From assembly GCF_002014975.1 (NCBI RefSeq), contig NZ_MUXV01000015.1, forward strand, positions 1-56,631: a DNA stretch of 56,631 bases, written 5' to 3'. Positions 38,517-47,040 of this stretch are shown in pieces. How positions within the stretch are numbered: position 1 is the first letter of the stretch; every line of letters starts with the position of its first letter. Origin of the DNA: Moraxella bovis. Its GTDB lineage: Bacteria; Pseudomonadota; Gammaproteobacteria; Pseudomonadales; Moraxellaceae. Both the position numbers and the translations under genes were made by a program. Below the pieces are notes generated by a model. It made no database searches and was not told the origin of the DNA. It saw nothing but the letters and a program-made list of their open reading frames with translations.

Positions 38517-38593
38517 GCGCCTGTAGCTCAGTTGGATAGAGCATCCGCCTTCTAAGCGGGTGGTCGCAGGTTCGAATCCTGCCAGGCGCGCCA
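38517..38593 (+). tRNA. tRNA-Arg (TCT)
   Basis: 77 nt. Acceptor GCGCCTG/CAGGCGC, encoded CCA, anticodon stem CCGCC/GGCGG type (CCGCC..GGGTGG region), loop TTCTAAG with anticodon TCT. Confidence 0.94.
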
Positions 38594-38626
38594 TTTGCCT
38601 GATTATGAATGGCACATCTCATTATG

Positions 38627-38702
38627 GTGGGTATAGCTCAGTTGGTAGAGCCCCGGATTGTGATTCCGGTTGTCGTGGGTTCAAGTCCCATTACTCACCC
38701 CA
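38627..38702 (+). tRNA. tRNA-His (GTG), next to the integrative element
   Basis: 76 nt plus the extra G(-1) at 38626 characteristic of tRNA-His. Acceptor GTGGGTA/TACTCAC, anticodon GTG in loop TTGTGAT, encoded CCA. The integrase gene of element 1 starts 175 bp downstream, so the 3' end of this gene is a plausible attachment site. Confidence 0.95.
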
Positions 38703-38714
38703 TATTATTGTCCG

Positions 38715-38744
38715 ATAGGGTTCTATGAAGTCATAGAACCCTAT
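38715..38744 (+). terminator. Terminator of the tRNA cluster
   Basis: A perfect 14-bp stem (38715-38728 with 38731-38744), 2-nt loop, then ATTTTTCT. Confidence 0.88.
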
Positions 38745-38813
38745 TATTTTTCTAGCTTTAAACAATTTTATCGTTCGTATCAGTTCGTTAAAATCCATTG
38801 CAATCCGCTTATT

Positions 38814-38852
38814 TTGTTGGTATTACAGTTCATTTTCCTATAATACCAACAA
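38814..38852. other. Putative left integrase arm sites (inverted TTGTTGGTATT pair)
   Basis: TTGTTGGTATT (38814-38824) and its complement AATACCAACAA (38842-38852) stand as an inverted pair between tRNA-His and the integrase. Two direct copies of the same 11-mer occur near the element's right end at 47723-47745. This is the layout expected of arm-type binding sites for a tyrosine integrase. Confidence 0.55.
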
Positions 38853-38876
38853 TTTCACTCCAAAGGCTTGTAGATT

Positions 38877-40221
38877 ATGGTTTTAACCGATACCGCTATT
38901 AAAAAAATTAAAACCTAGTGACAAATGCACTCCCACACGCCCAGACAAATACAGCGACATGGGCGGTTTGCAATTATGGGTAAGACATACGGGCGTAAAA
39001 TCATGGGTGGTGGCTTATCGCTATCATGGCAAACAGCAAAATATCAGTATTGGGCTGTACCCATTTGTAAGCCTAGCAGATGCAAGAAGTGAGCTTGCCA
39101 AAATCAAAACCGACCTATCACAAGGCATCAACCCCAAAGACGAACGCCAAAAATCCAAACAACAACAAAAATTAGACTTCCATCACTTTGCTAGTTTATG
39201 GCTAGACTACCAGCAAGCACGAATAACGCCCCAAACCTACAAAAGGGACGCTAACGCCTATCACAACCACATCAAGCCCATTTTGGGCAATATGGACATT
39301 TACCAAATCAAATTATCCGACATTTTGGCGGTGCATGACCGTTTAGCCATCGCAGGTAAGGCAAACATGGCACATAAGGCGGTGAGCTGGATAAGTGCCA
39401 TCTTTGAATACACCATCATCAAAGGGTTAGCCCCCAACCTATTAAACCCCATTCCTCGTGGCATTCATAAATCACTCATTGAACACAAACAAACCAATTA
39501 CCCACGCATCAAAATCACAGAATTACCCCAATTACTGCACGACATTGATACCGCCAATTTAGAACCGATGACCCGTTACGCCTTCTATGTCATGGCTTAT
39601 ACTTTTGTTCGTACTAATGAGCTGTTTGGCATGAGATGGGCGGAGCTGGATTTTTATACCTGCCTTTGGCGGATACCAGCCGAACGCATGAAATGCCGTA
39701 ACCCCCACATCGTACCGCTTGCCCCACAAGTGATAGAGATACTACAAACCATCAAAGAATGGGGATTGTCTGATGAATATGTGTTTTTTAGTAACCGCAG
39801 TAAACAGCGTAACACCCTATCACCCAACGCCCTAACCACGCCCCTAAAACGCATGGGATACGCTGGACGAATGACAGGGCATGGCTTTCGTGGGCTTGCC
39901 AGTACATCGCTTTATGAAATGCAATACAACCCCAAAGCCATTGAGCTACAACTCGCCCACGTCAGTAAAGACAAAACCGAACGGGCTTATAATGATGCTG
40001 AAATGCTACCCAAACGCATACAGATGATGAGAGAATGGGCAAACATCATTGACGAAGTCAAACAAGGTAATTTCAAAACCTACCAAAACCGCTTAACGGC
40101 TGATGGCACTACCGACCAATTTGCCATATTCCTAGAACGGCTGAGCAAAAAAGGAGCGGACATTCATGCCGAGATTGCCACCCACCAAGCCGAATTGCTA
40201 GAAATCAGAGCCATGCAATGA
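38877..40221 (+). pseudogene. P4-type tyrosine integrase with an early +1 frameshift
   Basis: The ATG at 38877 gives MVLTDTAIKKIK, then a TAG. One frame over, PSDKCTPTRPDKYSDMGGLQLW continues directly into the long open frame. The normal arm-binding N-terminus (DUF4102-like) therefore needs a one-base loss in the A-runs at about 38898-38912. The open frame from ATG 38959 (420 residues) retains the catalytic residues: Arg in TFVRTNEL, H-x-x-R in GHGFRG, His in LAHVSKD, and Tyr in RAYNDAEML. Downstream translation from 38959 alone would lack much of the arm-binding domain. Possible outcomes are a defective integrase, or rescue by transcriptional slippage on the poly-A run. Confidence 0.8.
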
Positions 40222-41020
40222 GCAACACGCCTGCCACCCACACCACATCAAGGGTGGCAGATAACCCTAATGGCATTAAAAATACGATGAGCGGTATAAA
40301 TGATTAAAAATACAAATCAAACAATATATATTTATTGATAAAGCATATGTAATGTTATAATATAACATAGTTAAAAAAAATTGCCCCCGTGCAAAACTAA
40401 TTAAAGGCATGGGGAAAAGCCCAAAAAAACACCAGAGAACCTATAAAAAGAAAGAAAGAATATTTTTTATTTATTTTTATATTTAAAGGTTTTTACCCAC
40501 CCACCGCCACGCCTGCCCCACAGAGCGACCGACACACCATTTAACCGCCCCACTCACTCACAGCCGACCCCCTTTCCCAATCAACTGCCCACCGCCCATA
40601 TTTAAGCCAGCCTTGCGTACTTACTTTTTTTATGGAGAAAATCGCCATTTTAAGCACACTTTTGGAGAAAATCACCCAGCATGACACGGATTTACACGAA
40701 CAAGACGGAGAAAATCAACGCACCAGCCCACCAGTATTTTTTAAAATGCACCCCCAAAACCTTACCAAATTATCTAAGTTATTCAAAAATCACCCTGTAA
40801 GCCTTATACCATAAGGGTTTAAAATTTGGTAGGCACTTTCTAAGTTATTCTAAGTTTTTGCAAATCACCGCCCAACCCACTCAAACCAGCCCCCACCTAC
40901 CAGCCACGCCACCACCACCCAAACCCTTGCCACATCAAGCGATGAGCAGATTTTATCAGGTGTTTTACATGGCTTTTATTCATGTGGAATAACTTAGAAA
41001 ACCGCCAATAACTTAGAAAA
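40222..41020. other. Non-coding left iteron region of element 1
   Basis: No supportable gene in 40222-41283. It contains five copies of the 11-mer TCTAAGTTATT: three in the plus direction (40773-40783, 40839-40849, and a variant at 40849-40859), two inverted (40988-40998, 41007-41017). A stretch at about 40738-40858 forms a diverged inverted repeat with 47265-47385. Pro/Thr-coding-like phrases with GCCACGCCTGCC recur but look non-coding here. A short open frame at 40632-40814 exists but coincides with the repeat. Confidence 0.6.
40738..40858 (+). repeat. Left arm of the 120-bp inverted repeat
   Basis: About 120 bp that match 47265-47385 in inverse orientation with few mismatches; the longest exact part spans roughly 50 bp around 40752-40805. 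It contains the plus-strand iterons. The two arms bracket 6.4 kb holding all regulatory and replication genes of element 1. Confidence 0.75.
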
Positions 41021-41283
41021 TTGCCAAAGCCCACCGCCATACCTGCCACCCACGCCATTTGATGTGGTGTAACCATTCGTTACATCACAGCACACCGCCA
41101 CGCCTGCCACCCACACCATTAACCGCCCTACCCACCACCGCCAATCATTCCCATACCGTCCGATATTGACAAACGGGCATATTATGGCTAATATGGCAAA
41201 AGTGGGCTAGGAGTAGCTACCGAAAAGCGTTTATTTTTCATGCCTTAAAACGCACCGCCCACCACTCATTTATCCGCTAAGGC

Positions 41284-42117
41284 ATGGTAAGGCATGACAT
41301 GAACCACACCGAATGGGAAAACATCGCCCAAGAATTTAACCCGTATGATGATAAAACGCTCATGGATTATCATTGTGATGGCATGAATGTCGTTTACATT
41401 GTTGGCATGATACTGGACTTTTTTATCAATGTATCCCTACCAAAGGATTACCAAGTACAAATCAACTATTGTATATCCGACATTACTGCCATTTGTGCAG
41501 ACATCGCCCACCAGCTAAACCCTGATAGCGATGATTTAAACATGGTTGAGCTGTTTGGCTATTTATCGCATACCACGCTATTTAGCCCTGCCCTTGATGA
41601 TTTATTTGCCAACATCGCCCAAGCCAACCCCCAGCCCTTGCCCACGCCTGCCGTACGCCAAAGAACGCTTGAACTTCTATCATTACACCTTGCCATGAAA
41701 TATTTTTCCAGTAGATTTTATGAGCAAAAACAGCCCTTTTATGCCCTATGCCTTGCCAATAAATCGCTGGAAGTGCTAGGCGGTGCAAAGCATTTGTATG
41801 GTTTATCACAAAATAGGATATTAAAATTTGGCTTATTATCCGATAATGACAAAGCCAGCATTCACAAGCAAATCCAGCAAGAGCAAGGCAAACAACACGC
41901 CCTAAAAGCCACCGATCCCCAAAGACAGGAGCGAAAAGCATTAGGCGAAAAGTATTTACACATCATGCAAGAACATGGATTTAAAACTTACGCCCAAACC
42001 GTTAGGCATATTTTTAAGCATGACAACCGAGAAAATAAAACCTATGAATGGATAGAAAGTGCATTAAAACAAGCAGAAAAAGACCGTAAAGAACGCCTAA
42101 CCACCCAAATTGAGTGA
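41284..42117 (+). CDS. Unknown protein of element 1
   Basis: 277 residues, soluble, with a Leu-rich helical middle and a charged C-terminal part (HIMQEHGFKTYAQTVRHIFKHDNRENKTYEWIESALKQAEKDRKERL). No family is recognised. The ATG at 41284 or the one at 41299 (MNHTEWEN) can both serve. It is the first gene of the element's plus-strand series, and its stop lies 155 bp before the AlpA-like gene. Confidence 0.6.
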   Translation: MVRHDMNHTEWENIAQEFNPYDDKTLMDYHCDGMNVVYIVGMILDFFINVSLPKDYQVQINYCISDITAICADIAHQLNPDSDDLNMVELFGYLSHTTLFSPALDDLFANIAQANPQPLPTPAVRQRTLELLSLHLAMKYFSSRFYEQKQPFYALCLANKSLEVLGGAKHLYGLSQNRILKFGLLSDNDKASIHKQIQQEQGKQHALKATDPQRQERKALGEKYLHIMQEHGFKTYAQTVRHIFKHDNRENKTYEWIESALKQAEKDRKERLTTQIE

Positions 42118-42272
42118 ACACAGAAAATGTAGGACCCCCCTATCACCCCTAATCACCCCCTTACTGATGTCGTATGGGGGTGTTTTGTTGCCCCTACCAA
42201 TCACAACGCCTACAATACGCCCACAAACTCAAACAACCGTTATGGTTCAATCACGGAAAAAAGGCGTATATC

Positions 42273-42554
42273 ATGACCCCAAAAACCAAACCACCTACCA
42301 CCCCACACACCAACGCAAAGGGCGACATTTTCCCCCGTCAAGGCATTAGCCGACTTAAAACGGTGTGCATGATGACAGGACTATCCAAAACCACGATTTA
42401 CGCATGGGTCAAAGTGGGTAAATTTCCCCCACCCGTCAAGCTATCCCCGAGCGTAACCGCATGGCGTAACAGCGATGTCCTAGACTGGATAGACAGCCTA
42501 GAACAGGCGGACGACCTAACCAAAACGCCCTACCACAGCACCACCAAGCATTAA
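42273..42554 (+). CDS. AlpA-family transcriptional regulator/excisionase
   Basis: A 93-residue protein with the AlpA helix-turn-helix: ISRLKTVCMMTGLSKTTIYAWVKVGKFPPPVKLSPSVTAWRNSDVLDWI. These proteins activate integrase expression or assist excision in P4-like elements. The ATG at 42273 follows AAAAAAGGCG, a suitable ribosome site; the frame is open further upstream without a good start. Confidence 0.85.
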   Translation: MTPKTKPPTTPHTNAKGDIFPRQGISRLKTVCMMTGLSKTTIYAWVKVGKFPPPVKLSPSVTAWRNSDVLDWIDSLEQADDLTKTPYHSTTKH

Positions 42555-42572
42555 ACCAATCGGAGCTATCGT

Positions 42573-42962
42573 ATGCTACCCATTACCCACGCCCACAAAA
42601 ACCGCCAAAATTGGCGAGTTTTAGCCTGTTTATTGGACGGTATAGATGTCCATGTTAAATATGCCGTGAACACCCTAAACATCATTAGTCTAACTTCTCG
42701 CATTGCTGAGCTTAGAAAAATGGGCTTTATCATTGATTGGCGGTGGGAGATTACCCCCAATTCACGCTATAAGATATATTTCATCAAAGACAAGGAGAAA
42801 GCAAAAACCCTATATCACGACATCATCACGGGCAACAGCCCCCAAAAGACCGCCACGCCTGCCAAAACCCCAAAAGACAAGGCAATCACAGGCAAAGCGA
42901 CCAATAAAACCACCAAACCCAAACTCAAACGCCAAAATAATGGCAAACCCATAGGAAAATGA
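42573..42962 (+). CDS. Winged-helix (HTH_39-like) protein
   Basis: A 129-residue protein. The N-terminal 75 residues read as a winged helix: VLACLLDGIDVHVKYAVNTLNIISLTSRIAELRKMGFIIDWRW, with the SRIAELRKMG recognition-helix phrase usual in phage and island HTH_39 proteins. The C-terminal tail is a Lys/Thr/Pro-rich disordered region. It starts 18 bp after the AlpA-like stop, so the two are likely co-transcribed. Confidence 0.7.
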   Translation: MLPITHAHKNRQNWRVLACLLDGIDVHVKYAVNTLNIISLTSRIAELRKMGFIIDWRWEITPNSRYKIYFIKDKEKAKTLYHDIITGNSPQKTATPAKTPKDKAITGKATNKTTKPKLKRQNNGKPIGK

Positions 42963-42966
42963 ACCC

Positions 42967-43230
42967 ATGACAGACCAGACCTCAGCCATGACAACAGAGC
43001 AGGCGACCAAGTGTTACAGATTATTGGAAAAATTGGATACAGACGCACGATTTAGATTTGATGAAATGAAAACCATTTTTAAACTTGATGAACCTAGTGC
43101 AAAACTTTTGCCCAGACTTCAAGAATGGGCGTTTAACAATGCAATATTTTTTAATAGGCATATCCATGAAGTAATGAACACCTTAGAGCCTTATTGTGAT
43201 TTACCAGAGAATGGCGACCACCCTTTTTAA
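42967..43230 (+). CDS. Small unknown protein of element 1
   Basis: 87 residues, mostly helical, charged (KLDTDARFRFDEMKTIFKLDEPSAKLLPRLQEW). It starts 4 bp after the previous stop. No family is recognised. Its stop is followed by 79 bp before the next gene, which contain a GCCACGCCTGCC copy. Confidence 0.55.
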   Translation: MTDQTSAMTTEQATKCYRLLEKLDTDARFRFDEMKTIFKLDEPSAKLLPRLQEWAFNNAIFFNRHIHEVMNTLEPYCDLPENGDHPF

Positions 43231-43309
43231 TCGCCCCACACCGCAGGCGTGAGCCAAACCGCCACGCCTGCCCTCAAACCCATATAATCCACACAAAAAC
43301 AGGTAATAC

Positions 43310-44065
43310 ATGAATATTTTTAATCTTATTAACTTAAATAGTGAAAATATTTCACTTGAAAAAACCCCAAGCGTGGGCGACAATACCGCCACTACTAAAC
43401 TAACATCGGCAAAGCCAAGCCGTCATACATTGGCTATTTTTACGCCTGCTGTTTGCCATGACAGCACCACAGGCGTAGAGCAATCGTCATTACTGGATAA
43501 TCAAGAATTATCACAAGTTTATGGCGGGTTGATAGGGGCAAATACAACACCTGTTACAGGAAATAACCCCAGCCGTATGTTAGCGGTAGTTGAGACCTGC
43601 CACCCTTTATGTGGGGTAGCGAAATCCACTAAACTAACAGGAGTATTCCCCATGAATACACATGCCCCACATAGTACATACCATGCCACCCCAAACACCA
43701 CCGACATCACCGCCCCTGCCGTGCCTACCTGTCCACCCTGCAACCGCCAAAGCACCGCTATGGCAAACATCACACAGGGCTACAACCCACGCACCACCGC
43801 CACGCCTGCCACCAGCGTTAACATTCCCATAGATGTCTATCATACGGACATTTTGGACGAGATAGAGACCATTAAAGTTACGCTACACAATCTTGCTGGT
43901 GCTTTTTCCGCCCTGCACTATGCCAACCTAAGCGAATGGCACATTAAAAGCATTGCAGGTAACGCCCTATATAGTGCTACTGATTTGGAATATCTTGCCG
44001 AATGCCTGCTGGATAAAGCCAGCCAATACCTACCCAACCACTTACAGGGGGCAAGTCATGGCTAA
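43310..44065 (+). CDS. Unknown protein of element 1, possibly two fused ORFs
   Basis: 251 residues. The first 110 (MNIFNLINLNSEN..) are Ser/Thr-rich without a recognisable fold. A second start at 43651 (MNTHAPHSTYH) has a strong ribosome site AGGAG, so a shorter product is likely. The C-terminal part (from about residue 170) has a helical domain, NIPIDVYHTDILDEIETIKVTLHNLAGAFSALHYANLSEWHIKSIAGNALYSATDLEYLAECLLDKA. Its stop overlaps the next ATG. Function unknown. Confidence 0.55.
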   Translation: MNIFNLINLNSENISLEKTPSVGDNTATTKLTSAKPSRHTLAIFTPAVCHDSTTGVEQSSLLDNQELSQVYGGLIGANTTPVTGNNPSRMLAVVETCHPLCGVAKSTKLTGVFPMNTHAPHSTYHATPNTTDITAPAVPTCPPCNRQSTAMANITQGYNPRTTATPATSVNIPIDVYHTDILDEIETIKVTLHNLAGAFSALHYANLSEWHIKSIAGNALYSATDLEYLAECLLDKASQYLPNHLQGASHG

Positions 44066-44318
44066 GCACACCACCCACCCAAACGACCGTATCGGCGTAT
44101 CCAAGCATGATATGGAATGCCATGCCGATGAATTTGTGATGGCAGAGCAAAACTTTTATCTACTCTCAGAGGCAGTAGAGCTACTAAAACAGCATAAGGA
44201 CGATGTTACGGGGTTTGCCACGCTATGCCAGCTAATCCAGCAAGCATGCTACAACATGGCAAATAACACCAAAGACAGCAGTAACACCCTACTAGCCACC
44301 ACCGAACACCGCCCGTAG
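44058..44318 (+). CDS. Small unknown protein of element 1
   Basis: 86 residues, helical (FVMAEQNFYLLSEAVELLKQHKDDVTGFATLCQLIQQACYNMA). The ATG at 44058 overlaps the previous stop by 8 bp, so translation is coupled. A terminator follows at 44345-44374. Confidence 0.6.
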   Translation: MAKHTTHPNDRIGVSKHDMECHADEFVMAEQNFYLLSEAVELLKQHKDDVTGFATLCQLIQQACYNMANNTKDSSNTLLATTEHRP

Positions 44319-44344
44319 CCCCCTACAAGGCAACGCCCCCAAAG

Positions 44345-44374
44345 ACCATTTACACCACATTTGGGGTAAATGGT
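44345..44374 (+). terminator. Terminator upstream of the primase module
   Basis: A 9-bp stem ACCATTTAC/GTAAATGGT, then T-run. It separates the regulatory operon from the replication genes. Confidence 0.75.
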
Positions 44375-44427
44375 TTTTTGTTTGGTGGCACATCGTCATC
44401 ATTCACAGGATACAACAAGGCATTATC

Positions 44428-44868
44428 ATGACCAAGACCCATTTACCATTTAACCGCCCATTGTTCGCCCCTAATGCGTTTTTTAGCCAAAAAGCCTTTG
44501 GCAATCATTCACACACCGCAGGCGTGAACACCCAGCCCACCACCGCACAGGGCAACACAAGCACACAGGGGCAAGGCAAAGCCAACCAAGCACCCTTTGA
44601 GCCATACGCCCAATTTAACACCAATCACAAGCCCGACCCCGTGAGCTTTTACGCCCGTTATGGCATTACCCTAAAAGGCAAGCAAACCAATGTGAAATGC
44701 TGTTTTCATGGCGACAAAACGCCCAGCCTAAGCATTAATAAAGATACAGGGGCTTTTTACTGTTTCGGGTGTGGGGTGAGCGGTGGCGATGTCATCGACT
44801 TTTACCAGCGTTATCATAGGTGCGATTTTGTTACCGCCTGCCAAGACCTAAACATCACACAAAAATAA
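44428..44868 (+). CDS. CHC2-type zinc-finger primase protein
   Basis: A 146-residue protein. Its C-terminal half is the DnaG-type zinc ribbon: CCFHGDKTPSLSI followed by FYCFGCGVSGGDVIDFYQ (CxxH..CxxC with GGDVIDF). The N-terminal 60 residues are low-complexity, rich in N, T, Q and G. It probably recognises DNA for primer synthesis by the Toprim protein encoded next (44879). The two are separated by only 10 bp. Confidence 0.88.
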   Translation: MTKTHLPFNRPLFAPNAFFSQKAFGNHSHTAGVNTQPTTAQGNTSTQGQGKANQAPFEPYAQFNTNHKPDPVSFYARYGITLKGKQTNVKCCFHGDKTPSLSINKDTGAFYCFGCGVSGGDVIDFYQRYHRCDFVTACQDLNITQK

Positions 44869-44878
44869 GGAAAACACC

Positions 44879-45397
44879 ATGAACCCACATACACCAACCG
44901 CCCGATACCCCCATTTTGATTGTACCAATAGCCAATTGCTACAATCATTGGTTAATCAGCTATTGAGTACGGATAAAGACCTGCACAAACAAGGCTTTAC
45001 CATGAGCCATTTAACCGCCATTTATCCCTATTGTGATAAAGACGGCAGTTTACTGTACTTTAAGCCGAGATTTGACAAGGACGGCAAGAAATGGATAAAA
45101 CCTTGCTGGTATGACGGCAATCGCTTTTATTTGGGCGAACCGACAGGGGCAAACGCCCGATACAACCCCAAAGCCAAACCGCTTTACAACCTGCCACAAC
45201 TTGCCACCCTACCACAGGGCGAAATGGTGTATTTTGTGGAAGGGGAAAAATGTGCCAACGCACTCATGAGCATTGGTATTTTTGCCGTTACTGCTGGTGC
45301 GTCTAGCAGTACAAACAACACCGATTTGACCCCCTTACAGGGCTATCAGGTGCGTTTGTGGCGTGATTATGATACGGCAGGGCAGAAGTCGCCCTAG
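44879..45397 (+). CDS. Toprim domain part of a split primase-helicase
   Basis: A 172-residue protein. It shows a Toprim fold: the catalytic Glu in YFVEGEKCANALMS and the DxD motif in RDYDTAG near the very end. It then stops at 45397, directly after the DxD motif. The next frame continues AEVALDGLNIAYDVVDVDKM into the DUF3987 ATPase at 45421, so this looks like the first half of a frameshifted Toprim-DUF3987 protein. A lost copy of GCAGAAG would explain the shift; coupling of two separate genes is the alternative. Confidence 0.8.
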   Translation: MNPHTPTARYPHFDCTNSQLLQSLVNQLLSTDKDLHKQGFTMSHLTAIYPYCDKDGSLLYFKPRFDKDGKKWIKPCWYDGNRFYLGEPTGANARYNPKAKPLYNLPQLATLPQGEMVYFVEGEKCANALMSIGIFAVTAGASSSTNNTDLTPLQGYQVRLWRDYDTAGQKSP

Positions 45398-45420
45398 ACG
45401 GGCTTAATATCGCTTATGAT

Positions 45421-47037
45421 GTGGTAGATGTGGATAAGATGGCACAGGCTGAACCATTAGACCGGTCTGATGACGCTTTTGATGTATTACAAAGATGGTA
45501 CATGGCAGGCGTGAACGCCAGCAATGCCCAAGCCCAAATAAAAACCCTGCCGACCATGAGCCAGCAGGATTTTAAAAGCAAACAAACACAAAACGCCACC
45601 ATGATACCACCGACCACCCAAAATAGCAATGGTGGCAACGAAGGCGACAAATGGGGCGAGATTGTGCCATTTGATGAAGTCAAAAACATAGAAACCCCCT
45701 TCCCTGTGGACGCTTTTCCGCCTCTGCTTGCCAAAGTGGTGCAAAAAGTAGCCTACTATCAGCAAGTGCCGTTGTCTATGGCAGGATTTGGCGTATTGGG
45801 AGCGATTAGCCACATTGGACAGGGATTTATTGATGCACCCTACATCAACAGCGATTATAACCCAGCGAGCTTATTTTTGGTGGTGCAGGGCGAAAGTGGG
45901 AGCGGTAAAACCCAAACCATTAAAATCACCCATAAAGCCATCATAGACCACGAAAAGGCAGAATATGAGCTTTACAAAGATGAAAAGCGTTCGTATGATA
46001 ACGAATTATCCAGCAAGACCAAAAAAGAAATCAAATCATTTCATGAACGAAACAACAAACCCACCGACCCACGCAGTATGTTTGGTAGTGGGAGCATTCA
46101 AAAAGTCATGCAAGGCTTTACCGATGGCAACTACCAAAACGCCAGCTACACCGCAGACGAAGGGGCAAACCTGCTAGAAGGTGCAAGCCTAAAAGCCGAA
46201 ACCGCAGGGTCAAGCATTGGGGCGATTTGTGATATTTATAGCAAGGGCATCGCCGAACGAGTAACGATAAACAACACAGGCAATCAAGTGGCTTATAATG
46301 TGCGTTTGACGCTGTTTTTAAGTGGGCAAGATGTGGCAATCAAGCCAGCACTAAACAACCCACGTTTGACCCAACAAGGGCTACTACCACGCTGTTTATT
46401 TGCTTTTCCGCCTGATAATCGTGGTAATCGCCAGCTTATCACGGATAATTTTATGATGGATGAGACATTACAACGGTACTGGAAAAGATGTCTAAAATTT
46501 TTGGAAACACCGCCCAAAGACGGCAAACGAAAACGCCTAGCATGGACAGCACCAGCCCTAAAAATCACGCAAGACTATTGGTGTGATGTAGAAAAAAGCC
46601 AGCAAAAAGGTGGTACAAACCACAACGCCAAAGCCTATGCCAGCCGTATGGTGGAGAATGCCACACGCTTAGGGGCTTTATTTGCATGGTTCAATGACAA
46701 GCACGGCATTGATACGAGCGACATTGAAGGAGCTATCAAAATCGTCAATTACTCCGCCAACGAGCGTAGACGCTATGACGACATTACCACCGACATCACC
46801 GATGCCGAAAAGCTATTACAATGGCTGATTAAAAAAGCCCACGCCACAGGCAAAGACAAGTTTTATTACTCTTACTTGCAAACCAATGCCCCCAAACATT
46901 TGACAGACAAAGAGACACTTAATAACGCCTTAGAGCTGTTGAGTGATGGCAACTACATTTATTTGGACACCGAGACCACCAACCGCAGACCCAAGCGAAC
47001 CATAGAGCTAAACCCTGCACTACTTCCCAGCCAATAG
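45421..47037 (+). CDS. DUF3987 helicase/ATPase part of the primase-helicase
   Basis: 538 residues. A DUF3987 domain with Walker A GESGSGKTQT (around residue 160), a Walker-B-like segment NASYTADEGAN, and a C-terminal winged region. This family supplies helicase activity for replication of P4-like and related integrative elements. Translation probably entered it originally from the Toprim frame (see 44879); if expressed alone the start would be at or near 45421 without an obvious ribosome site. Confidence 0.85.
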   Translation: MVDVDKMAQAEPLDRSDDAFDVLQRWYMAGVNASNAQAQIKTLPTMSQQDFKSKQTQNATMIPPTTQNSNGGNEGDKWGEIVPFDEVKNIETPFPVDAFPPLLAKVVQKVAYYQQVPLSMAGFGVLGAISHIGQGFIDAPYINSDYNPASLFLVVQGESGSGKTQTIKITHKAIIDHEKAEYELYKDEKRSYDNELSSKTKKEIKSFHERNNKPTDPRSMFGSGSIQKVMQGFTDGNYQNASYTADEGANLLEGASLKAETAGSSIGAICDIYSKGIAERVTINNTGNQVAYNVRLTLFLSGQDVAIKPALNNPRLTQQGLLPRCLFAFPPDNRGNRQLITDNFMMDETLQRYWKRCLKFLETPPKDGKRKRLAWTAPALKITQDYWCDVEKSQQKGGTNHNAKAYASRMVENATRLGALFAWFNDKHGIDTSDIEGAIKIVNYSANERRRYDDITTDITDAEKLLQWLIKKAHATGKDKFYYSYLQTNAPKHLTDKETLNNALELLSDGNYIYLDTETTNRRPKRTIELNPALLPSQ

Positions 47038-47040
47038 TCA

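Noticed and set aside
40632..40814. Short open frame MEKIAILSTLLEK..
   Set aside because: It overlaps the inverted repeat and iterons, contains a repeated GGAGAAAATC phrase, and has no protein-like pattern in its second half. It is more likely non-coding.
40222..41283. CRISPR array
   Set aside because: The repeats here are short, in both directions and irregularly spaced; no uniform repeat-spacer pattern and no cas genes occur anywhere in the window.
45390..45425. Programmed ribosomal frameshift between the Toprim and DUF3987 frames
   Set aside because: No slippery heptamer of the X XXY YYZ type is at the junction. A deleted heptamer explains the shift more simply.
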